The translations under genes and the position numbers were made by a program. The notes beneath the pieces are model-generated. The model saw only the letters and a list, made by a program, of their open reading frames with translations, was not told where the DNA came from and made no database searches. Below are positions 41,599-49,573 of a stretch of DNA of 64,000 nucleotides, piece after piece. Position 1 is the stretch's first letter. Every line of letters begins with the position of its first letter. Source of the DNA: CAZSAL01 sp964604825. Lineage in GTDB: Bacteria; Elusimicrobiota; Elusimicrobia; 2-01-FULL-59-12. The stretch lies in the NCBI GenBank assembly GCA_964604825.1, contig CAZSAL010000007.1:1-64000 (forward strand), given 5' to 3'.

Positions 41599-42746
41599 AA
41601 GTAAATCCTGTACACGCGCGGCGCGATTCCACAAAGAATCTCATACGGGATCGTACCGGTCCATTCCGCCACCTCGTTTGCCGAAATCTCTCCGCTCTCC
41701 TGTGTGCCGATCAGGGTGACATCGTCTCCGACGTGACAGTCCTTCACGTCCGTCACATCCACCATAGTCATATCCATCGTAACCCGGCCTATTACCGGCA
41801 CCCGGCGTCCATGGATCAGGACCCATCCTTTATTTGAAAGACTGCGCGGAAAACCGTCCGCATAACCCACCGCAAGCGTGGCAACACGGGTGGGCCGTTT
41901 CGCCGTCCACGTGCAGTTATAGCTGATCGATGCACCTTCTGGGACACTTTTTATAAAAATTATGCGTGTTTTCCAACACAAAACTGCGCGAAAAGACGAA
42001 GAACCGCTTATGGAAGGTGCGATGGCCCCATAAAGGGAAATGCCCGGGCGGGCCATCGTTCCCAAGGCTTCGGGGAAACGAAGTATCGCGGCAGAATTTG
42101 CCATGTGAACAAGCGGAATACTTAAGCCCATGGATTGTGCCGCCTGTAAAACGGTTTTGAATCTGCTGATTTGGGAAAAAGTATATTCAGACGGACCGTC
42201 CGAATCGGAAAAATGCGTGTAAAGACCTTCAATTATCAGACCGGGGAGGGTTCTGATCTTCTCTAAGAACGCCGCCGCTCCGGCAGTTGACACTCCTATG
42301 CGCCCAAAACCTGAATCGAACTTTAAATGAACGGCTATGTTTTTATTAAGCCTGATCGCCAGATCGCTCAGCGCTTTTGCTCCTTCGATGCTGGCAATCG
42401 TCGGTGTGAGCCGGTATTCAAAAAGAAGAGGAAAACTGTCGAAAGGATAAAGCGATCCCAGAACCAGAATGGGGAGGTTGATTGAAGCTCTGCGTAAGGC
42501 CATACCTTCTTCAATGCTGGTAACCCCGAGGTACTGGGCTCCTTCTTCGGCCATGATACGCGATATCTCAATTATCCCGTGGCCGTAGGCGTTGGCCTTT
42601 ACGACGGCCAGTATCTTTGAAGATGGGCCGGTGATATTGCGGATAGTCTGGAAGTTGCGGCGCAGCGCAGCGGTATCAATCTCTACCCAGCAGGGGCGAT
42701 GAAATGCCGTGGACAGCCGTTTGTCAGGCGACTGGTTCTGAGACAT
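41595..42746 (-). CDS. alr: Alanine racemase
   Basis: About 383 residues from the ATG at 42746, which lies 23 bases inside the 3' end of dnaB; the open frame extends further upstream but family similarity starts at RPCWVEIDTAALRRN. The PLP lysine is in VVKANAYGHG, and the second catalytic base is the Tyr of ISYNCTW (where the family has SYGxT). The C-terminal part VGYADGFPRSLSNKG and VTMDMTMVDVT are typical. It supplies D-alanine for peptidoglycan. Confidence 0.94.
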   Translation of the reverse strand: MSQNQSPDKRLSTAFHRPCWVEIDTAALRRNFQTIRNITGPSSKILAVVKANAYGHGIIEISRIMAEEGAQYLGVTSIEEGMALRRASINLPILVLGSLYPFDSFPLLFEYRLTPTIASIEGAKALSDLAIRLNKNIAVHLKFDSGFGRIGVSTAGAAAFLEKIRTLPGLIIEGLYTHFSDSDGPSEYTFSQISRFKTVLQAAQSMGLSIPLVHMANSAAILRFPEALGTMARPGISLYGAIAPSISGSSSFRAVLCWKTRIIFIKSVPEGASISYNCTWTAKRPTRVATLAVGYADGFPRSLSNKGWVLIHGRRVPVIGRVTMDMTMVDVTDVKDCHVGDDVTLIGTQESGEISANEVAEWTGTIPYEILCGIAPRVYRIYL

Positions 42747-44100
42747 TGGGGGCAAGATTTTCGAACTTCGTATACTCCTTGATGAAGGCAAGCTCAAACT
42801 CGCCCGTCGGTCCGTTACGCTGCTTGGCGATAATAATTTTCGCTTTGCGGTCTGCGTAAGGATCCATATCCACGGCCTGCTTGTACATCGATTCGCGATA
42901 AATAAAAGCCACCAGATCAGCGTCCTGTTCGATGGCCCCGGATTCCCGCAGGTCTGAAAGCTGGGGCCGTCCTTCACGGCCCTTTTCTTCAGGCCGGCGT
43001 GACAACTGCGATATGGCGATAACAGGGACTTTCAGATCTCGAGCCAGCCCTTTAAGATTACGGGATATTTCTGAAATTTCCTGCTGGCGGCTTTCCGTCC
43101 TTCCCATTCCGCGCATCAACTGCAGGTAATCAACAACGATCATAGCCAGCGTAGTTCCTTTACCGTTGAGCTCTGCCTGCAGGCGGCGCGCCCGGGCGCG
43201 CATTTCCAAGACGGAAAGCGACGATGAATCATCAATGTAAATCGGCGCTTCCGCGATTTTCCCCGCGCAGGCGGTAAGCGTATTCCAGTATTTTTTCTCG
43301 AGGTATCCGCGGCGGACCTTGTCCGAATCAACACGCGCCTGGGAACAGAGCATGCGCATCATCAACTCCTGCCTGGACATTTCCAGAGAGAAAATCGCCA
43401 CCGGCCTTTTATCGTTAATTGCCACATGCTCGGATATGTTGAGCGCGAGGCTGGTTTTCCCCATCGACGGTCTGGCGGCGATAATGATCAGATTTGAAGG
43501 CTGAAAACCTGAAGTTTTCGCATCGATCTCGGCAAAACCCGTCGGCACGCCGGTGACGTGCGATTTGCGCTGATAAAGCTTTTCGACAGTTTCAATAACG
43601 TCATGGATCAGGTCGGAAACGGGCACGAACCCCTTTTCGACTTTCGACTGTGCTATGGCAAAAATGGAATGCTCCGCCTGGTCGAGGAGAGTGGCGACTT
43701 CGTCACGCTGCTCGTAGGCCGCAGTCACAATCCTTGTAGCGGCCTGGATCAGCCAGCGCAGCGTGGCCTTTTCCTTGACGATGCGCGCATAATGTTCGAT
43801 GCTTGCCGCGGTAGGAAGCATCTGCGTCAGGTTTGTCAGGTAGGAGGCGCCGCCAACATCGGTGAGAAGACGCTGATTCTTCAGCTCTTCGGCTACGGTG
43901 ACCACGTCAACAGCGGTTCCCTGCGAAAAAAGCTGGGCGATGGTACGGAAGATCTGCTGGTGTGCCGTTTTGTAGAAACAGTTCTCATCGAGGGCATCAA
44001 GCGCCTTGGCCTGAGCTTCCCGTTCGATAAGCATGGCGCCAAGAACCGCCATCTCCGCTTCGATGGCCTGGGGCGGCGTTTTTTCTATGAGCTCGACCAT
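42724..44100 (-). CDS. dnaB: Replicative DNA helicase DnaB
   Basis: 458 residues. An N-terminal helical domain (PPQAIEAEMAVLGAMLIE) and the RecA-like helicase domain with Walker A ARPSMGKTSLALN, SLEMSRQELMMRML, Walker B MIVVDYLQLM, and AISQLSRRPEEK. No intein is visible. It unwinds DNA at the replication fork. It follows rplI by 27 bases, the usual rpsF-ssb-rpsR-rplI-dnaB order. Confidence 0.97.
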   Translation of the reverse strand: MVELIEKTPPQAIEAEMAVLGAMLIEREAQAKALDALDENCFYKTAHQQIFRTIAQLFSQGTAVDVVTVAEELKNQRLLTDVGGASYLTNLTQMLPTAASIEHYARIVKEKATLRWLIQAATRIVTAAYEQRDEVATLLDQAEHSIFAIAQSKVEKGFVPVSDLIHDVIETVEKLYQRKSHVTGVPTGFAEIDAKTSGFQPSNLIIIAARPSMGKTSLALNISEHVAINDKRPVAIFSLEMSRQELMMRMLCSQARVDSDKVRRGYLEKKYWNTLTACAGKIAEAPIYIDDSSSLSVLEMRARARRLQAELNGKGTTLAMIVVDYLQLMRGMGRTESRQQEISEISRNLKGLARDLKVPVIAISQLSRRPEEKGREGRPQLSDLRESGAIEQDADLVAFIYRESMYKQAVDMDPYADRKAKIIIAKQRNGPTGEFELAFIKEYTKFENLAPNVSEPVA

Positions 44101-44127
44101 GTGGACAGCCTCCCTCCGAACGACGAC

Positions 44128-44598
44128 TCAGGCTTCCGGCGCAGCTTCTGGTTTTACGGTGATGGAGATCTGTGTCTGGATACCGGAACCCAGGCGAACG
44201 GGGACCGTCGCTGTTCCAACCTGTTTTATCGGTTCCGGGAGATCAATGGCATGCTTGTCAACGGTAATGCCCTGCCCGGCCAGCGCATCGACAATCTCCT
44301 GGCGGCTTACGGAACCAAACAATCGTCCCTCGGTTCCAACTTTCGCCGTAATGACGACCTGCGCAGCGGCAATTTTATCCGCAAGGGATTTAGCCTCCGC
44401 GCGCAGATGTTCGGCTTTTGCAAGCCAGCCTTGCCGCTCAGTTTCCCACTGGCGCATATTGGTGTCAGTAGCCAGGAGAGCGAGTTGGCGGGGAAACAAA
44501 TAATTGCGCGCATAACCCTGGGACACACTTTTAACTTCGCCGGCCTGGGCAATGCCGCGTACGTCCACGCGGAAGATAACTTTTACGTTGTTTGACAT
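44128..44598 (-). CDS. rplI: 50S ribosomal protein L9
   Basis: 156 residues. The N-terminal L9 domain has the signature GEVKSVSQGYARNYLFPRQLA, then the long central helix and a C-terminal domain with GTEGRLFGSVSRQEIVDAL. The sequence starts MSNNVKVIFRVDVRG, with a slightly longer first strand than usual. It is two bases downstream of rpsR. Confidence 0.96.
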   Translation of the reverse strand: MSNNVKVIFRVDVRGIAQAGEVKSVSQGYARNYLFPRQLALLATDTNMRQWETERQGWLAKAEHLRAEAKSLADKIAAAQVVITAKVGTEGRLFGSVSRQEIVDALAGQGITVDKHAIDLPEPIKQVGTATVPVRLGSGIQTQISITVKPEAAPEA

Positions 44599-44600
44599 GT

Positions 44601-44897
44601 CTACACCACGCTGTAAGGCAAGAGGGCAAGATTGCGCGCCCGTTTGATCGCCCGTGTCAGCATCCGGTGATGTTTGGAACAGTTACCGGTTGCATGCGCT
44701 GAAATCATCTTCCCGCGCTCGGTGACAAAATTTCTCAATATCGATGTATTCTTGTAATCAATATCCACAACGCGGTCCGCGCAGAAACGGCAGACCTTTC
44801 TTCGCGGCGGTCCCCAGCGTCGGGGACGTCCGCCTTCCTGGGATGACCGCGCCCCACTTCGATGAGGTGCGCGGGAAACTGCAGTTTGTTCAGCCAT
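44601..44897 (-). CDS. rpsR: 30S ribosomal protein S18
   Basis: About 98 residues from the ATG at 44897, with AGAAAGGA upstream. The core KVCRFCADRVVDIDYKNTSILRNFVTERGKM and HRMLTRAIKRARNLALLPY is S18. It has a basic N-terminal extension of about 30 residues. The CxxC pair in CRFC could bind zinc. A GGCGGATCCGCC repeat separates it from ssb. Confidence 0.96.
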   Translation of the reverse strand: MAEQTAVSRAPHRSGARSSQEGGRPRRWGPPRRKVCRFCADRVVDIDYKNTSILRNFVTERGKMISAHATGNCSKHHRMLTRAIKRARNLALLPYSVV

Positions 44898-44925
44898 AAT
44901 TTTTCCTTTCTCCGCCCCCACTTCT

Positions 44926-44967
44926 TTGGCGGATCCGCCAACGACTTAATGGCGGATATATCCACCG
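44926..44967. repeat. GGCGGATCCGCC palindromic element
   Basis: The core GGCGGATCCGCCAACGACT (44928-44946) is identical to that at 22683-22701, followed by AATGGCGGATA. It fills the ssb-rpsR gap and ends about 30 bases upstream of the rpsR start codon. Confidence 0.8.
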
Positions 44968-44968
44968 G

Positions 44969-45433
44969 CTAAAATGGAATTTCCTCTTCGCTCTTGCCGG
45001 CCGCCTCGACGGGTTCCGAAACAACTCCGCCAGAATCGCCGGTTCCCGCAGTGCCGGCATCCGCTGCCGCGCCGGGATCGCCAACCGCAGTTTTGAATAA
45101 AAACTGGAGACGGAAGGCTTCAACTTCTATGCCGGAGCGTTTCTGGCCGTCCTTCGTTTCCCACGACTTGCTGCGCAGCCGGCCTTCAACATATATTGGA
45201 CTCCCTTTTTTCAGGCGCTCCCGGCAGCGTTCCGCCGCTTCCCGCCACACCGTAACCGGCACAAAAGTGGCCTCTTCCCGCCATTCTCCCGTCCCGTCTT
45301 TGAACCGGCGGTTGACTGCGATATCGATCCTTGCAACAGCCTGTCCTTTAGGAGTGTATCGCACTTCCGGATCGCGAGTGAGACGGCCTACGAGACGCAC
45401 ATCGTTTAACTGCAGTAGCCGTATTTCATTCAT
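44969..45433 (-). CDS. ssb: Single-stranded DNA-binding protein
   Basis: 154 residues. An OB-fold of about 110 residues (LNDVRLVGRLTRDPEVRYTPKGQAVARIDIAVNRRF, VTVWREAAERCRERLKKGSPIYVEGRLRSKSW) is followed by a Gly/Ala/Pro-rich linker and the acidic tip KSEEEIPF, which recruits repair and replication partners. It overlaps rpsF by four bases. Confidence 0.96.
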   Translation of the reverse strand: MNEIRLLQLNDVRLVGRLTRDPEVRYTPKGQAVARIDIAVNRRFKDGTGEWREEATFVPVTVWREAAERCRERLKKGSPIYVEGRLRSKSWETKDGQKRSGIEVEAFRLQFLFKTAVGDPGAAADAGTAGTGDSGGVVSEPVEAAGKSEEEIPF

Positions 45434-45879
45434 TTTTTCTCCTCATCCCCCGCTGTGGGAGGAACTGCGGCGGGCGCCGGAGCCGGGGAAGCCTTCGGAG
45501 CTTCGCTTCTGTGACGCACTGGACGGCCTGGATGAGCTTCCGCGGCTCCCGCGGGACGCTCCCGTCTGGGCGCGAATTTTTTATTCTTTTTTATTACTTT
45601 GGTTGTTAAATTGCGGATAATGGAATCCGTCACATTGAAGAAATGCTCAATTGCAGACACCACCGTCGGCTCTGCAGTGTAGTTCAAGACCACATAAAAA
45701 CCCTCGCGAAATCCCTGAACCGGGTAAGCCATACGTCGGCGTCCCCACCGGTCTTCGCCAGTCATTGAACCCTTATGTTCAGATACTAATTGTTTGATCT
45801 TGTCGACAAGCTGATCGACATTCTCATTCGGAATTTCCGGCTCGGCAATAAAAACAGTTTCGTAGGTATTAACAGACAC
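45430..45879 (-). CDS. rpsF: 30S ribosomal protein S6
   Basis: 149 residues from the GTG at 45879, with AGGAGA upstream. The S6 fold (YETVFIAEPEIPNENVDQLVDKIKQLV, RRMAYPVQGFREGFYVVLNYTA) occupies about 105 residues and is followed by an Ala/Pro/Lys-rich tail. The start codon lies in a small hairpin (45874-45888). The leader and its hairpins may be the autoregulatory site for the S6:S18 pair, whose genes are both in this operon. Confidence 0.95.
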   Translation of the reverse strand: MSVNTYETVFIAEPEIPNENVDQLVDKIKQLVSEHKGSMTGEDRWGRRRMAYPVQGFREGFYVVLNYTAEPTVVSAIEHFFNVTDSIIRNLTTKVIKKNKKFAPRRERPAGAAEAHPGRPVRHRSEAPKASPAPAPAAVPPTAGDEEKK

Positions 45880-45928
45880 GGTGTGTCTCCTCTCTGGTCA
45901 ATGTCCCCGCTCATTGCGGAAGCGGGGA
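45874..45928 (-). promoter_or_regulatory. Structured rpsF leader, possible S6:S18 autoregulatory RNA
   Basis: Two hairpins precede and include the rpsF start. The proximal one, AGACAC-ACC-GTGTCT read on the minus strand (45888 to 45874), holds the GTG start codon in its stem. The distal one pairs TCCCCGCT with AGCGGGGA (45904-45928). A structured leader bound by S6:S18 is known upstream of rpsF in several phyla; I have not matched this one to the published consensus. The distal hairpin may be only a dispersed CCCCGC repeat. Confidence 0.35.
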
Positions 45929-45997
45929 AAAGGAGTTTTCCTTTTTGGACAACGATTGATGATACAAAATACGGTCAGGCACCCGCTACCGTTTACC

Positions 45998-46288
45998 CTA
46001 TTTCGAATCTTTTGTTTTTTCAGTAGGGATCAGGCGGTATTCTATTTCTCCTTTTCCTACATAACCCAGGTTCTTACGCACCAGATAATCCACATAGGAA
46101 GGATCATGCTGGATCAGATTCAGTTCCCGCATCAGGCGGTCATGCTCCGCATGCAGAGCCAGAAGCGATCGCGCAAGCCTTGCCCGCTCCCGCAGAGCAC
46201 GAACCGTTCGCCGGAAACCCTGATTGCCCAGCAGTAAAATGGCGATAAAAACCAGGCAGAAAAAAACAACCCAGCGGCGCCTGATCAC
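45998..46288 (-). CDS. FtsB/DivIC-like septum formation initiator
   Basis: 96 residues: a short basic start, one membrane helix (VVFFCLVFIAILLLG), a coiled coil (ALRERARLARSLLALHAEHDRLMRELNLI) and the typical end DPSYVDYLVRKNLGYVGKGEIEYRL. FtsB/DivIC proteins join FtsL and FtsQ in the divisome at the inner membrane. Its start overlaps the end of eno, the gene order seen in many bacteria (eno-ftsB). Confidence 0.88.
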   Translation of the reverse strand: MIRRRWVVFFCLVFIAILLLGNQGFRRTVRALRERARLARSLLALHAEHDRLMRELNLIQHDPSYVDYLVRKNLGYVGKGEIEYRLIPTEKTKDSK

Positions 46289-47604
46289 TACCCTCCAAAT
46301 GCAGGACGGATGCGGAACGTTTTAATGCCAGGAAATTCCGCTTTCCTGCCCAGTTCCTCTTCAATGCGCAGCAATTGATTGTATTTGCAGATCCGGTCCG
46401 TGCGGCTCGCAGAACCAGTCTTGATTTGTCCAGTGTTCAGGGCCACAGCCAGGTCGGCAATAATTGAATCTTCCGTTTCTCCAGACCTGTGAGAGATTAC
46501 GGCTGTATACCCGGCCTGGTGGGCCGTTTTTACAGTTTCCACAGTCTCGGAAAGACTGCCGATCTGATTTACCTTGATCAGGATGGAATTGGCTATATGT
46601 TCGGAAATGCCGCGTTTGAGGCGCTCCACATTGGTTACGAAAAGATCGTCTCCTACCAGTTGCACACGCTCTCCAAGACACCGGGTCAGTTCACTCCAGC
46701 CTTTCCAGTCATCTTCAGCAAGGCCGTCTTCAATGGAAATGATGGGATAACGGCGCGTCCAGCCTTCATAAAAATCAACCAATTCCTTGGAGGATTTCTT
46801 CTGTCCGCTTTTTTCGCCTTCCAGCTCGTAAATCCCATCGTGATAGAACTCCGTGGAGGCAGGGTCCAGCGCCAGAACCACGTCACGCCCAAGTTCATAT
46901 CCCGCTTTCCCAACGGCTTCCGCAATTAAAGTAAGCGCTTCTTCGTTGGATTGAAGGTTGGGCGCAAACCCACCCTCATCACCAACGCTTGTCGAGTATC
47001 CTTTCCCCTTCAACACGCTTTTTAGAGTATGGAAAACTTCGACTCCGATGCGCAACGCTTCCCGGAACGTCCCACCGCTTACGGGCAATATCAAGAATTC
47101 CTGCAGGTCCACATTATTGTCCGCATGTACGCCGCCGTTAAGGATATTCATCATCGGGACGGGAAGAAGATAATCCTTCCGGGGAAGTTCGTAAACTTCG
47201 CGCACGAAATTATAAAGAGGCTGTTCAGCCGCGAACGCCGCAGCTCGCGCCGCCGCCAGCGACACCCCCAGAATAGCGTTGGCCCCAAGATTCTTCTTAT
47301 TGGGTGTGCCATCCATGTCCAGCATCAGGCGATCGACGGCAACGGGATCGCAGGGTTTTCCTTTTAATTTCCCGGCGATCGGGCCGTTAACATTAGAAAC
47401 CGCTTTCAGCACGCCCTTCCCAAGGAAGCGCTTCTTGTCGCCATCGCGCATTTCCAGCGCTTCATGCGCGCCGGTTGACGCACCGGAAGGAACGGCAGCG
47501 CGGCCCATTTTGCCGTCAGATAAGATAACATCGACCTCCACCGTCGGGTTGCCCCGGGAATCCAGAATTTCACGACCGACTATTTTTGCGATTTTAGACG
47601 CCAT
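46288..47604 (-). CDS. eno: Enolase
   Basis: 438 residues, full length. REILDSRGNPTVEVDV, the loop SGASTGAHEALE, the metal ligands in VVLALDPASTEF, ISIEDGLAEDDW and LVGDDLFVTN, and the catalytic region KVNQIGSLSE...SHRSGETEDS are all conserved. It interconverts 2-phosphoglycerate and phosphoenolpyruvate. PEP from this step would feed or be fed by the PpdK at 55212. Confidence 0.97.
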   Translation of the reverse strand: MASKIAKIVGREILDSRGNPTVEVDVILSDGKMGRAAVPSGASTGAHEALEMRDGDKKRFLGKGVLKAVSNVNGPIAGKLKGKPCDPVAVDRLMLDMDGTPNKKNLGANAILGVSLAAARAAAFAAEQPLYNFVREVYELPRKDYLLPVPMMNILNGGVHADNNVDLQEFLILPVSGGTFREALRIGVEVFHTLKSVLKGKGYSTSVGDEGGFAPNLQSNEEALTLIAEAVGKAGYELGRDVVLALDPASTEFYHDGIYELEGEKSGQKKSSKELVDFYEGWTRRYPIISIEDGLAEDDWKGWSELTRCLGERVQLVGDDLFVTNVERLKRGISEHIANSILIKVNQIGSLSETVETVKTAHQAGYTAVISHRSGETEDSIIADLAVALNTGQIKTGSASRTDRICKYNQLLRIEEELGRKAEFPGIKTFRIRPAFGG

Positions 47605-47621
47605 ATTGACTCCTCATGGAC

Positions 47622-47698
47622 GTCATCCCCGCACGTAGTAAGCGGGGATCCAGCCTCCATAAAACTTCTGGATTCCCGATTACGAACTCGGGAATGAC
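47622..47698. repeat. GTCATCCCCGC-type dispersed repeat
   Basis: The element has terminal inverted repeats GTCATCCCC / GGGAATGAC and two inner hairpins, CCCCGC-GCGGGG and TTCCCGA-TCGGGAA, with CCAG/CTGG arms between them. It fills nearly the whole gap between eno and the phosphohexomutase gene. Elements of this design are widespread in bacteria as small non-coding repeats. Confidence 0.75.
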
Positions 47699-47699
47699 A

Positions 47700-49133
47700 T
47701 CACTTGCTTTCTATTAATTTTGTACCGATTTTTTCCAAATCCTTCAGTTTTTTAATCGAATCTGCTTCCAGATATAAACGGACCACAGGCTCTGTGCCTG
47801 AAAGGCGCACTCCAAGCCAGCTGTCATCCTGAAAAATAAATTTGAACCCATCGAGGCGATTTATCCGCTTTACGACCAGGCCGTCAATGCTGCTTGGATT
47901 GAATGAAGAAAGCCTCTCCCGAAGCGCCTGCATGACATCGTTTTTAAGATGCAGATTAACACGCTTGCTGAAATAAGGTCCGACGTCCCGCCGCAATTGT
48001 TTCAGGATTTCCCGGAAAGACTTACGCTCAACGGCCCGGACTTCCGCCATCAGAAGGCAGGCAAGTATTCCATCCTTTTCCGGAACGTGCCCCTGAATGG
48101 TGAGACCGCCAGATTCCTCTCCTCCCATAAGGAAATCCCCCGCCAGCATGGCCTCGGCAATATACTTGAAACCTACAGGGGTTTCCTTCAAAGGAAGATT
48201 GTGGCGCCGCGCCACCGCGTCGATAAAGTGCGAGGTCATCACGCTGCGCACGACAAGTCCTTTCCAGCCTCGCGTTTTTATAAGGTGCCGGAGGACCATA
48301 GGCAGGATTTCATTTGGTGAAAGCATTGTGCCGTCATCATCAATCACGCCAAAACGGTCGGCATCTCCGTCCGTCCCGAATCCGGCTGAAAGTTTCTTTT
48401 CGCGCATGACCTTGACCATCTCGTTCAACTGAGGCAGGGCCGGTTCCGGAGACTGACCGCCGAATCGGACATCACGCCAGTTGTGCAGCACCTCCGCGCG
48501 GCATCCCGCTTCGCACAAAAATTCGTCAAGATATCCCCGGCCCGTGCCATAAAGCACATCGACGCCAACTTTAAGCTTCGCTTTTTTCAAGGCTCCGGCA
48601 TCAATAATCCTGTGCAGGGCTTTCAAATAGGAGGGACGGCCATCAAACGTCTGGATGGATTCCTGGGGGACTGCGGGACCTGGGAACTTCCCCTTGTCTT
48701 CCCCTCGTCCCGTCTCCCCGTCTTGATTTGCCAGTCTTTCAATTTCATGCGTGACGTCCGGATTGGAAGGCGCACCATCCGCTGTATTGAATTTGATGCC
48801 GTTATATTCCGCCGGATTGTGGCTGGCTGTAAAATTGATCGCGCCAGCTGTTTTAAGGCGGCGTATCTGGAAGGAAATAACCGGCGTTGGAATAAAATCT
48901 CTGGAAAAAATCACCTGCAGGCCGTTGGCGGCCAGCACATCAGCGGCCGTCCGGGCAAATTCCGGGCTCAAAAACCTGGTGTCATAACCCACTATCACGG
49001 GGCGTTCTGGGCCCGCTTTGATATGCGTTGCAATGGCCTGCACGACCCGGCGGACATTGGCAAAAGTAAATTCCTCGGCCATGATGGCCCGCCAGCCGGA
49101 AGTCCCGAATTTAATTTTGGCAAATTCCGTCAT
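47700..49133 (-). CDS. Phosphoglucomutase/phosphomannomutase family protein
   Basis: 477 residues, alpha-D-phosphohexomutase fold. The phosphoserine loop is FTASHNPAEYNG, the metal-binding loop GTDGDADRFGVID, the sugar-binding loop GGEESGGLT, and the phosphate-binding loop near RLSGTEPVVRLYLE. It converts hexose 6-phosphate and 1-phosphate, providing sugar-1-phosphate for nucleotide sugars or glycogen. The start overlaps the response-regulator gene by four bases. Confidence 0.9.
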   Translation of the reverse strand: MTEFAKIKFGTSGWRAIMAEEFTFANVRRVVQAIATHIKAGPERPVIVGYDTRFLSPEFARTAADVLAANGLQVIFSRDFIPTPVISFQIRRLKTAGAINFTASHNPAEYNGIKFNTADGAPSNPDVTHEIERLANQDGETGRGEDKGKFPGPAVPQESIQTFDGRPSYLKALHRIIDAGALKKAKLKVGVDVLYGTGRGYLDEFLCEAGCRAEVLHNWRDVRFGGQSPEPALPQLNEMVKVMREKKLSAGFGTDGDADRFGVIDDDGTMLSPNEILPMVLRHLIKTRGWKGLVVRSVMTSHFIDAVARRHNLPLKETPVGFKYIAEAMLAGDFLMGGEESGGLTIQGHVPEKDGILACLLMAEVRAVERKSFREILKQLRRDVGPYFSKRVNLHLKNDVMQALRERLSSFNPSSIDGLVVKRINRLDGFKFIFQDDSWLGVRLSGTEPVVRLYLEADSIKKLKDLEKIGTKLIESK

Positions 49134-49498
49134 TTATTTTCTTTAAGATTTTTCTTAACTGCACGAATTACATCCTGCGCAGAAAAGGGCTTCAAAATAT
49201 AATCTTCCGCTCCCAGACCGATTGCTTCAGCCCAGAGTCGTTCCTCGCCAAAAGCGCTGATGACAATCGAGGGAATGGATTTTTTTTCTTCGCGAAGTTT
49301 CTCCAGAAGTTCCAAACCGCCCATATTAGGCATGGCGCGATCCGCGATAAGCAGATCCACTTTCTCCTTATTAATAATCTTTAGCGCCTTCAGGCCGTCT
49401 TCAGCTTCCAGGATGTCATATCCCTGGACCGAAAGCATGTCCCTCAATATTGAACGCGTTTCTTCTTGATCGTCTACGATTAAAATTCTTTTTTTCAC
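49130..49498 (-). CDS. Single-domain response regulator (CheY-like receiver)
   Basis: 122 residues, a lone receiver domain with no output domain. Acidic pocket Asp9-Asp10, phosphoacceptor Asp53 in LLIADRAMP, switch Ser81 in VISAFGE and Lys103 in ILKPFS. It must act by protein contact. It lies between two sugar-phosphate genes on the same strand and overlaps the second, which suggests that its partner could be in sugar metabolism, but no histidine kinase is in the window. Confidence 0.92.
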   Translation of the reverse strand: MKKRILIVDDQEETRSILRDMLSVQGYDILEAEDGLKALKIINKEKVDLLIADRAMPNMGGLELLEKLREEKKSIPSIVISAFGEERLWAEAIGLGAEDYILKPFSAQDVIRAVKKNLKENK

Positions 49499-49527
49499 CT
49501 TGCGACCTTTCTTTCCTAGGAGCTAGG

Positions 49528-49557
49528 CCATCCTCCATTAACACATTGGAAGGATGG
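49528..49557. other. Hairpin between manC-pmm and response regulator
   Basis: CCATCCTCC (49528-49536) pairs with GGAAGGATGG (49548-49557). No T-run follows in either direction, so it is an RNA hairpin or attenuator candidate rather than a clear terminator. Confidence 0.35.
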
Positions 49558-49573
49558 TGGGATTTTCTATTCT

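Noticed and set aside
43558..44595. 345-codon plus-strand frame
   Set aside because: Antisense to dnaB and rplI; no domain resemblance.
48483..49202. 239-codon plus-strand frame
   Set aside because: Antisense to the phosphohexomutase and response-regulator genes.
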